DNA from: Candidatus Krumholzibacteriota bacterium
GTDB taxonomy: Bacteria; Krumholzibacteriota; Krumholzibacteriia; Krumholzibacteriales; Krumholzibacteriaceae
NCBI GenBank assembly: GCA_030613345.1
Contig: JAUWMD010000175.1
Span: 1 to 5,724, forward strand
Direction of reading: 5' to 3'
Length of the DNA stretch: 5,724 nt
The notes beneath the pieces were generated by a model, which saw only the letters and a program-made list of their open reading frames with translations, did no database searches and had not been told where the DNA came from. The position numbers and the translations under genes are program-made. The stretch's first letter is position 1. Every line of letters begins with the position of its first letter. This document shows, in pieces, positions 1 to 5,383 of the stretch.

Positions 1-914
1 ACGGGGTGCTCTGCGTCTCCGATCCGGGTTATCCCGATATGCTGGCCGAGACGCCGGAAGCCCCGCCGGTTCTCTTTTACAGGGGCAATATCGAAGCTGC
101 TTCCGGGCCGGCGATATGCATCGTCGGCTCGCGTCGTTCCACCAGGCGCGGACTGGTTGTCGCGAGGGAGCTGGCATGGGAACTCTCCAGGCGCGGAATC
201 CTCGTGGTCAGTGGAATGGCAAGGGGCATCGATACGGTGTCCCACGACGGTGCGCTGGCAGGGGGAGGATACACATGCGCAGTCCTCGGATGCGGGATCG
301 ACATAGCGTATCCTCCGGAGAACGCACCGCTCGCGATGGAGATTGCCAGGCACGGCTGCGTTCTTTCCGAGTTTCCGCCGGGAACGCCGCCGATGAAGCA
401 TCATTTCCCGATGCGCAACAGGATCCTCAGCGGATTGTCACTGGGAGTTGTTGTGGTCGAGGCCAGGCTTGCCAGCGGGGCGATGATCACCGCCAGGTGG
501 GCCGCCGACCAGGGGAGGGAAGTCTTCGCCGGCCCGGGCCCGGGCGAGCAGGAGAACTGCCGCGGGCCGCATCGCCTCATCAAGGAAGGGGCGTGCCTCG
601 TCGAGGACGTCGACGATATCCTTGCCGCCCTGCCGCCGTGCGGTCGCATAGTGGAGGATGTCCGGGAATTCCATCGATTCACCGGGCTCGATCCGGGCAA
701 GGGCTCTCTCGAGGGTAACGAAAAGAAGGTCGTCATGGCCCTGGATCTCGACCCGAAACATATTGATGAGCTTGCGCAAATCTGCCATATTTCTTCGACT
801 GTGATCCTGCCGCTTCTCCTCGATCTGGAGATGCGGGGGATAATCGAATCATGCGGCGGCGGCACTTACGCGCTCGCCGGGTCGTGGAAAGATCACGCGA
901 CAGGCAGTTTCTGA
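1..914 (+). CDS. dprA: DNA-processing protein DprA (Smf), 5' end outside the window
   Basis: DprA binds single-stranded DNA and loads RecA on it during natural transformation; it acts in the cytoplasm. The Rossmann-like core is clear: IVGSRR (nt about 120-137), SGMARGID (about 210-233), AVLGCGIDIAYPPEN (about 279-323), SEFPPGTPP followed by HFPMRNRILSGLS, then ASGAMITARWA and GREVF. A C-terminal winged-helix-like stretch (KHIDELAQICHISS to RGIIE, about nt 750-845) matches the usual DprA tail domain. The GTG at 6 is probably an internal Val, since the open frame continues to the left edge and the visible part begins at the conserved DPGYP segment; the missing N-terminus would be the SAM/HhH-like domain. 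The loop after GREVFA reads GPGPGEQENCRGPHRLI, where family members usually have VPG and GxN, so this part is diverged. The next gene starts 23 bases downstream. Family assignment is sure; competence of the organism is not shown. Confidence 0.95.
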   Translation, partial: GVLCVSDPGYPDMLAETPEAPPVLFYRGNIEAASGPAICIVGSRRSTRRGLVVARELAWELSRRGILVVSGMARGIDTVSHDGALAGGGYTCAVLGCGIDIAYPPENAPLAMEIARHGCVLSEFPPGTPPMKHHFPMRNRILSGLSLGVVVVEARLASGAMITARWAADQGREVFAGPGPGEQENCRGPHRLIKEGACLVEDVDDILAALPPCGRIVEDVREFHRFTGLDPGKGSLEGNEKKVVMALDLDPKHIDELAQICHISSTVILPLLLDLEMRGIIESCGGGTYALAGSWKDHATGSF

Positions 915-937
915 GCATTTCCGGGAATTCCAATCGG

Positions 938-2068
938 ATGGAACGCGCAGGCAGATCTATCGTCTCCCTCAACAGGTGTACAACGTACGGCACCGAAGAG
1001 CTTCGCCGTGTTATCTCGAAAGCTCTCGGTCCTTTCGGAGGCATGGCCGCATTCGTCTCTGCCGGCGACCGGGTACTTCTCAAGCCGAATCTCCTCTCCG
1101 CGAAAGATCCTTCACGGGCGATAACCACGCATCCTCACATTGTAGAGACGGTAGCGGCACTGGTCCGCGAGGCCGGAGGCGATCCGTTCGTCGGGGACAG
1201 TCCCGGCGGAGCGATACGAGGAATCGAGCGCGTATGGGAAAACACCCTGATGAGCGAAATGGCTGAAAGGGCCGGGCTGGAACTCATAAATTTCGAGGCC
1301 TCCGGCTCGGAAGAAATCGACGCGGGCAGGCTCAGGCTGTATATCGCGAAGCCTGTACGTGAGGCGGACGTTGTGATCAACCTTCCGAAATTGAAGACCC
1401 ACTCGTTGACGCTGATGACCGGAGCGGTCAAGAACATGTTCGGCGTGGTGCCTGGATTCAGGAAGGCCGAGATGCACAAGATATTCCCGAAGCCTTCCGA
1501 ATTCGCCTCGATGCTCGTCGAGCTCTACAGTCATGTCCGCCCGGCATTGAATATAATGGACGCGATCCTCTCGATGGAAGGGAACGGACCCAGCTCGGGT
1601 GAACCGAAGGAGACGGGGCTGATAGTGGTCTCGGACGACGCCGTAGCGCTGGACGCCGTCATCTCCGAAGTGATCGGATTCAGGCCGGACAGGATCGATA
1701 CGACGAGGCTTGCCGGCGAACGGGGGCTCGGCGTCAGCGCCCTGGAGATGATAGATGTTAATGGCGATGCGGCCGGCACAGCCATCGAGGATTTCGATCT
1801 TCCTTCAAATCTCGGTATGAGGCTCATACCCGGACCTCTGGTCAGAATGCTTGCCCCGTTAGTCTGGTTGAGACTGGTCATCGACGAGGATAAATGTACC
1901 GGCTGCGAGATGTGTTACAGGAGTTGCCCGGTCAAGACGATCGTGCCGGCGGGGGACAAGTTCCGGGTGGTGCACGACGAGTGCGTCCAGTGCATGTGCT
2001 GCCACGAGCTTTGCCCCGAAAACGCCGTGGAGATCAAACTGAGCTGGCTGGCGAGGAAGTGGGCCTAA
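938..2068 (+). CDS. DUF362 domain protein with C-terminal 2x[4Fe-4S] ferredoxin domain
   Basis: Predicted protein of 376 residues. The DUF362 part covers about residues 10-290 with recognisable family segments: VLLKPNLL (46-53), THPHIVETVAALV (64-76), GDSPGG (86-91), VINLPKLKTH (146-155) and TGAVKNMFGVVPG (161-173). A hydrophobic stretch (about 296-314) leads into a bacterial-type ferredoxin domain with two CxxCxxCxxxCP motifs: C320/C323/C326/C330 and C349/C352/C355/C359, plus an extra C354. It should therefore bind two [4Fe-4S] clusters and pass electrons; the substrate or partner is unknown. The ATG at 938 was chosen because an upstream in-frame ATG at 851 would overlap dprA by 64 bases and add a non-conserved arginine-rich leader. 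The Shine-Dalgarno before 938 is weak, so translational coupling to dprA is likely. It lies between dprA and an acyltransferase gene in one probable operon. Family call is firm, function is not. Confidence 0.9.
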   Translation: MERAGRSIVSLNRCTTYGTEELRRVISKALGPFGGMAAFVSAGDRVLLKPNLLSAKDPSRAITTHPHIVETVAALVREAGGDPFVGDSPGGAIRGIERVWENTLMSEMAERAGLELINFEASGSEEIDAGRLRLYIAKPVREADVVINLPKLKTHSLTLMTGAVKNMFGVVPGFRKAEMHKIFPKPSEFASMLVELYSHVRPALNIMDAILSMEGNGPSSGEPKETGLIVVSDDAVALDAVISEVIGFRPDRIDTTRLAGERGLGVSALEMIDVNGDAAGTAIEDFDLPSNLGMRLIPGPLVRMLAPLVWLRLVIDEDKCTGCEMCYRSCPVKTIVPAGDKFRVVHDECVQCMCCHELCPENAVEIKLSWLARKWA

Positions 2069-2090
2069 GCGCCCGATCGATGGAGGATTT

Positions 2091-2996
2091 ATGCACGCAA
2101 CTGGATGGAAAAGATTCAGACACAGGCTGGAGCTCTTCGGGGTAAAGCTGCTCAGCTGGCTGCCACTGGTTCTTCCATACAGATGGTCGATCAAGGCAGG
2201 AGGGCTCTTCGGGGCCTTCGCATTCGACGCCGTCAGGATCAGGCGCCGTGTGACCCTCGACAATCTCGAGAGGGCATTCGGCGATACTATCGGGGAGGCG
2301 GAGAGGGTTCGGATCGGAAGACGCTCCTACGTCAATTTCGCCAAGTCGATGGTCGAGTTCGCTTCCCTGCGGCGCCTGAGCGCCGAGAGGCTGCGGGAGA
2401 TGGTCAGGTTCCACGGCATGGAGCATGTCGACGCGGCCTTGGCCGAGGGAAAGGGCCTGGTCGCGGTGACGGGCCACTTCGGGAGCTGGGAGCTGCTCGG
2501 CGCGTCCGTCGCTGCACGGGGCGTTCCCATCGATTTTCTCATCGGAGAGCAGACTAACAACCTCGTGGACGATTACATGAACGGCTTGAGGAGGTCTGTG
2601 GGCATCGGGCTCATCGCGAAGGGGGTCGCCGTCAGGGGGGTGTTCCGTTCGCTGAAGAAGAACAGGCTGGTGGCGATCCTGTCCGATCAGGACGCGAGAA
2701 AGTCGGGGATATTCGTCGACTTCTTCGGTATCCCCTCTTCGACCCATCCCGGCGCGGCGCAGTTCGTCTGGAAGATAGGATGCCCGATGATATTTGCCAG
2801 CATCGTGAGGCGGGAGGACGAGACACACGATGTGTGGTTCAATCCCGCAATGCGTGCCGATACCGGCGCGGAAGGTGAGGGAGAGATATTCCGTCTGACA
2901 TCCGCGCTGATGAAAGAACTGGAGAGCGTGATCAGGGACCACCCCGATCATTATTTCTGGGCCCACCGGAGATGGAAGACGAAACCGCCCGAATGA
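2091..2996 (+). CDS. Lysophospholipid acyltransferase family protein (LpxL/HtrB-like lipid A late acyltransferase)
   Basis: Predicted protein of 301 residues, close to the usual length (about 300) of the LpxL/LpxM family. These enzymes transfer an acyl chain from acyl-ACP to a lipid A precursor at the inner membrane. Visible motifs are the catalytic HX4E box in TGHFGSWELLG (H129, E134), a SDQDARKSGIFVDFFG block (198-213), HPGAAQFVWKIGCPMI (219-234) and the C-terminal FWAHRRWKTKP signature (289-299). A hydrophobic/basic N-terminal segment (about 14-31) fits the membrane-associated helix of the family. The start is supported by GGAGGA at 2082-2087, just ahead of the ATG. It follows the DUF362 gene by 22 bases. 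The family also includes enzymes acting on other lipids (for example mycobacterial PatA), so the exact acceptor cannot be read from sequence. No lpxL or lpxM symbol is assigned for that reason. Confidence 0.92.
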   Translation: MHATGWKRFRHRLELFGVKLLSWLPLVLPYRWSIKAGGLFGAFAFDAVRIRRRVTLDNLERAFGDTIGEAERVRIGRRSYVNFAKSMVEFASLRRLSAERLREMVRFHGMEHVDAALAEGKGLVAVTGHFGSWELLGASVAARGVPIDFLIGEQTNNLVDDYMNGLRRSVGIGLIAKGVAVRGVFRSLKKNRLVAILSDQDARKSGIFVDFFGIPSSTHPGAAQFVWKIGCPMIFASIVRREDETHDVWFNPAMRADTGAEGEGEIFRLTSALMKELESVIRDHPDHYFWAHRRWKTKPPE

Positions 2997-3001
2997 TCCG
3001 G

Positions 3002-3322
3002 TTAATTAGTCTCGTTGTCGCCAGGCTTGGCCTGAAAACCTATCTGAGAAGCGTCTTTTCCGCCATGGACCTTGATCTCGCCGAAGCTCTTTTCGTACTG
3101 CTCGATCGTTCTCGACAATACAGCCTGAAGTGACTTGGCCGACTGAGGCGTCATTATGATCCTCGAGAATACCTTCGCCTTCTTAAGGCCGGGGAGCATC
3201 CTCGCGAAATCGAGTATAAATTCGGCGGCGGTGTTTCCAGTGAGGACGAAGTTCGAATAGATACCCTCCGCCGCGCTCTCGTCGAGCTCTACCTGGATCT
3301 GCTGATGAGGCTGTTTCTGCAT
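3002..3322 (-). CDS. DUF3467 family protein
   Basis: Small predicted cytoplasmic protein of 106 residues with no signal peptide or membrane segment. It matches the DUF3467 pattern: a Q-rich start, then QVELDESAAEGIYSNFVLTGNT (10-31), EFILDFARMLPGLKKAKVFSR (34-54), IIMTPQSAKSL (55-65) and IEQYEKSFGEI (73-83), ending in a polar tail. The family is widespread in bacteria and has no settled function that I know of. Two adjacent ATG codons occur (3325 and 3322). The one at 3322 is preferred because AAAGGA lies 5 bases ahead of it but only 2 ahead of the other. An ATG at 3358 is in frame but sits inside the predicted -10 element. The gene converges on the acyltransferase gene with a 5-base gap and is driven from its own promoter facing the lipoprotein gene. 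Confidence 0.9.
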   Translation of the reverse strand: MQKQPHQQIQVELDESAAEGIYSNFVLTGNTAAEFILDFARMLPGLKKAKVFSRIIMTPQSAKSLQAVLSRTIEQYEKSFGEIKVHGGKDASQIGFQAKPGDNETN

Positions 3323-3327
3323 CATAT

Positions 3328-3333
3328 TCCTTT
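3328..3333 (-). promoter_or_regulatory. Ribosome binding site deciding the DUF3467 start
   Basis: Read on the minus strand this is AAAGGA. It lies 5 bases before the ATG at 3322 and 2 bases before the ATG at 3325, which favours the second of the two adjacent start codons. Confidence 0.65.
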
Positions 3334-3356
3334 CATTTATTCGGTTACACCGATAC

Positions 3357-3386
3357 ATTATACAGCCTCTGCCGCCCTTGCGGCAA
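3357..3386 (-). promoter_or_regulatory. Sigma-70-type promoter for the DUF3467 gene
   Basis: On the minus strand TTGCCG (3386-3381) is followed after 18 bases by a perfect TATAAT (3362-3357). Transcription would start near 3350, leaving a leader of about 28 bases before the ATG at 3322. The -35 matches 4 of 6 consensus bases. A 6-bp inverted repeat (3370-3385) lies across the -35 and spacer. The prediction rests on motif match and position only. Confidence 0.6.
3370..3385. repeat. Short GC-rich inverted repeat over the leftward -35/spacer
   Basis: TGCCGC and GCGGCA flank a 4-base CCTT loop, giving a perfect 6-bp dyad. It overlaps the -35 and spacer of the leftward promoter and stands out in an otherwise AT-rich intergenic region. 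It could be an operator, or chance in GC-rich DNA. It would not be transcribed from either predicted promoter, so an RNA hairpin role is unlikely. Confidence 0.4.
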
Positions 3387-3439
3387 GCGGGAGCTTCGTT
3401 TCTCTTGAATCAATTAACATGGAATGCACGGCAGTGTAA

Positions 3440-3468
3440 TTGACAATATATTAATAATTTGATAGAAT
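3440..3468 (+). promoter_or_regulatory. Near-consensus sigma-70-type promoter for the BACON lipoprotein gene
   Basis: A perfect -35 TTGACA (3440-3445) is followed by a 17-base AT-rich spacer and a -10 TAGAAT (3463-3468, 5 of 6). The bases TGA directly before the -10 make an extended -10 (TGn). Transcription would start near 3475, giving a leader of about 60 bases. The start codon at 3535 has GGAG (3526-3529) 5 bases ahead of it, inside a run of six G. It is oriented away from the DUF3467 promoter, so the region 3323-3534 is a divergent promoter region and holds no further gene I can support. Confidence 0.75.
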
Positions 3469-3534
3469 TAGTTTATAAGATACTCTAAAGAAGTCAGGAA
3501 TTATTTCGATTTAGATTTTTCGGGGGGAGTCCCA

Positions 3535-5271
3535 ATGTCCGGTAGATTTATCATCCTGTCGTGCGCCTGCATATTAATGGCGCTCTTTCTCGGTTGCGAC
3601 AACGAATGTTGCAGCGTTACCCCCGAGACGAGATATGCCCATATCGAACTCTACCCGGACAGCCTTTTCTTCATGGCTGTAGAGGCGGGACCGCTACCGG
3701 CCGCGCAGAACGCGTTTCTCTTCAACTCGGGTAGCTCGTGTCTCGGATGGAAGGCAGAGAGCAGCGACTCCTGGCTCGAATGCCGTCCCGATTCGGGATT
3801 CACGGGGAATTGCGGAGAAACCGATACGCTGCGCGTGTCGGTCAACAGCGCTTCGCTCGTAAGGGGAACTCACAGGGGAAATATCTTTATTCAGTCCGAT
3901 GACGCGGACAACAATCCCGGGAAAATATCGGTTACCTGCTCTGTGGTATCGCTGGACGATATTTTCCTCATCAGGGATGCATGGTGGACCGACGAGGTCG
4001 ATGACGATACGAGCGGTTGTCTCGAGAGAGCGCGGCTGACCTGGGATGCCGACGTCCTGGATGGTTCGACGCGCGATGTCAGCGCGCAGGTATTTTACAG
4101 GGCCGAATGCACCGGGGAATGGTTGTACTACTACACCACGTCATGCTGGACGATCACGGGGGAGGACAGGGACGATACATATTTCGTCACGGTCGACAAT
4201 CTGCCTCACGCCGGGTACGAGTTCCTAATCATACTATATCAGTGCGGTGGCGGGGACTCTGTAGCGAAGCGGGACAATGAGGATGACAGCGATCTCGACG
4301 ACAGATGTTTCGAATCTCTCGTCACCTATTCGATCTATGACGCGTGGTGGGCAGACGAAAGGGATGTGGATGGGGACGGATGCAGGGACAGCGGCCTTCT
4401 CGCCTGGGATGCAGATGTTGACGAGGGCATGACGAGATCGGTCCAGGGCCATGTATATTACCGGCTCCTGGGAGAGACGGCCTGGACCTACTACCATTCC
4501 ACAGTATGCTACGACATCACCGGGAAGAGCCGTGACGATGCCTACTTCGTGAGTATGCAAGGAATCGAACCGGGACGGTACGAGTTTATAATAGACCTCT
4601 ACGAGTGCAACGGTCATGGAAAGGCCGCCGAACGCAGCTACGAGCACGATCCCGACCTGGCCGACCAGTGCATCGACGAATACGTTCCTCCCGCGACGGG
4701 ATACAGGATAAGGGACGCTTGGTGGACGGACAGCGTAGACGAGAACGGCGATGACTATTTCGAGAGCCGCACGCTCGTCTGGGACCCTGACGTCGACGAG
4801 GGAACTACAGGCACTGTTATATCGAAGGTCTTTTATGCCGTCACCGGTTCCGATCTCTGGATGTACTACGGCGAGACCGAATGCACAACGATCCATGGGG
4901 CCGGTATGGAAGATACCTGTTCGATAGTAGTGAGCGATATCGAGCGTAATTGCTATAATTTCGGTATTATTCTGTACGAGTGCAGCAGCCCCGACGATTA
5001 CCTTACAAGCTGGAGGCACTGGAACGATGATGATCTCTATGAGATCTGCTTCGAACCCGGCAGCCAGGCGACAACAGGTTTCCTTAAGTCAGATCGCGGC
5101 TGGTTTGTTGAAGAGATTCCCGCCGTTCTTCCGGAGTCCCGTACATTAACAATGAAAGAGGGCAGGGCTCCCGTCAATCCGTACGGAGGCGTCAAGGAAC
5201 CGGAGCCTGCCGGCACAGCGAGCCGCGAAGTCAGGGAAGGCAGGGGAAGACCGAACCCCGACGTCCGCTGA
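3535..5271 (+). CDS. Putative lipoprotein: BACON-like domain plus three tandem cysteine-rich, DxDxDG-containing domains
   Basis: Predicted exported protein of 578 residues. The N-terminus has a hydrophobic core and a lipobox-like LFLGC with C21 as the lipidation site; Phe at -3 is not ideal. Residues about 36-138 resemble a BACON/Ig-like beta-sandwich: LYPDSLFF, LFNSGSSCLGWKAESSDSWL, then TDTLRVSVNSASLVRGTHRG and IFIQSDD. Three repeats follow (about 146-260, 267-383, 392-507), each opening with IxDAWWxD and continuing with an acidic loop, (T/A/V)WDxDV, VFY/VYY, a W-x-YY segment and a (I/L)(I/D)LY(Q/E)C strand. Repeat 2 has a full DVDGDG loop (277-282); repeats 1 and 3 are degenerate. Three cysteines per repeat keep the same spacing. 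From memory the repeats resemble the domain of choice-of-anchor H family proteins; this is unverified. The tail (about 512-578) is charged and low in complexity, without an obvious sorting signal. Ligand and function are unknown. Confidence 0.85.
   Translation: MSGRFIILSCACILMALFLGCDNECCSVTPETRYAHIELYPDSLFFMAVEAGPLPAAQNAFLFNSGSSCLGWKAESSDSWLECRPDSGFTGNCGETDTLRVSVNSASLVRGTHRGNIFIQSDDADNNPGKISVTCSVVSLDDIFLIRDAWWTDEVDDDTSGCLERARLTWDADVLDGSTRDVSAQVFYRAECTGEWLYYYTTSCWTITGEDRDDTYFVTVDNLPHAGYEFLIILYQCGGGDSVAKRDNEDDSDLDDRCFESLVTYSIYDAWWADERDVDGDGCRDSGLLAWDADVDEGMTRSVQGHVYYRLLGETAWTYYHSTVCYDITGKSRDDAYFVSMQGIEPGRYEFIIDLYECNGHGKAAERSYEHDPDLADQCIDEYVPPATGYRIRDAWWTDSVDENGDDYFESRTLVWDPDVDEGTTGTVISKVFYAVTGSDLWMYYGETECTTIHGAGMEDTCSIVVSDIERNCYNFGIILYECSSPDDYLTSWRHWNDDDLYEICFEPGSQATTGFLKSDRGWFVEEIPAVLPESRTLTMKEGRAPVNPYGGVKEPEPAGTASREVREGRGRPNPDVR
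3970..4314 (+). repeat. Protein repeat unit 1 of the BACON lipoprotein
   Basis: Codes residues 146-260. It opens with IRDAWWTDE, has a degenerate acidic loop (D156, D158, S160, G161) and then LTWDADV. Cysteines at 162, 204, 237 and 258 match repeat 2 in spacing; C192 is extra. Confidence 0.8.
4333..4683 (+). repeat. Protein repeat unit 2 of the BACON lipoprotein
   Basis: Codes residues 267-383. It opens with IYDAWWADE and carries the only complete DxDxDG loop (D277, D279, D281, G282), followed by LAWDADVDEG. Cysteines are at 283, 325, 358 and 379. Confidence 0.8.
4708..5055 (+). repeat. Protein repeat unit 3 of the BACON lipoprotein
   Basis: Codes residues 392-507. It opens with IRDAWWTDS, has the loop DENGDD (402-407) and then LVWDPDVDEG. 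The first repeat cysteine is replaced by Y408. C450, C483 and C505 are kept, and C462 and C473 are additional. Confidence 0.8.
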
Positions 5272-5297
5272 TATCCACTCGGGAAGCAGTGGATATC
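5270..5297. repeat. Perfect 10-bp inverted repeat after the BACON lipoprotein gene
   Basis: GATATCCACT (5270-5279) and AGTGGATATC (5288-5297) are exact reverse complements around an 8-base loop. The left arm overlaps the TGA stop codon. As RNA it would fold into a stable hairpin that could end or protect the transcript. There is no U-run after it, so it is not a classical intrinsic terminator. An operator for the downstream gene is the other possibility. Confidence 0.6.
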
Positions 5298-5369
5298 GTA
5301 TATCTTGTAACCGTTGAATACTCATCCACGACGTATTATCTTGAACCCCACCTGTACCTGTATTACGTG

Positions 5370-5375
5370 AGGAGG
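5370..5375 (+). promoter_or_regulatory. Strong Shine-Dalgarno before the second lipoprotein gene
   Basis: A full AGGAGG lies 8 bases ahead of the ATG at 5384. It fixes this start, which also places a hydrophobic signal segment at the N-terminus. Confidence 0.8.
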
Positions 5376-5383
5376 AAGCCTTC

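Noticed and set aside
851..937. Longer start for the DUF362 gene at ATG 851
   Set aside because: It would overlap dprA by 64 bases and add an arginine-rich leader unlike the family; the ATG at 938 gives the normal N-terminus.
2034..2966. Long open frame on the minus strand (310 codons) opposite the acyltransferase gene
   Set aside because: It lies almost wholly antisense to a gene with clear family motifs, has no recognisable domain, and long antisense frames are common opposite GC-rich coding DNA.
3025..3045. Small hairpin CAGGC-TTG-GCCTG near the convergent gene ends as a terminator
   Set aside because: The stem is only 5 bp, lies inside the DUF3467 coding region and is not followed by a T-run on either strand.
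3419..3439. Six-codon open frame in the divergent promoter region as a leader peptide
   Set aside because: It lies upstream of the predicted rightward transcription start, has no ribosome binding site, and is short enough to be chance.
4234..5019. Open frame on the minus strand (261 codons) opposite the repeat region of the BACON lipoprotein
   Set aside because: The plus-strand frame shows three homologous protein repeats and is clearly the coding one; the antisense frame shows no family features.
5305..5369. Possible promoter for the second lipoprotein gene (TATTAT at 5334-5339 and TTGAAC at 5341-5346)
   Set aside because: TATTAT has only poorly spaced -35 candidates (TTGAAT 14 bases or TTGTAA 23 bases upstream), and TTGAAC lacks a good -10 at 16-18 bases. 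Too weak to list.
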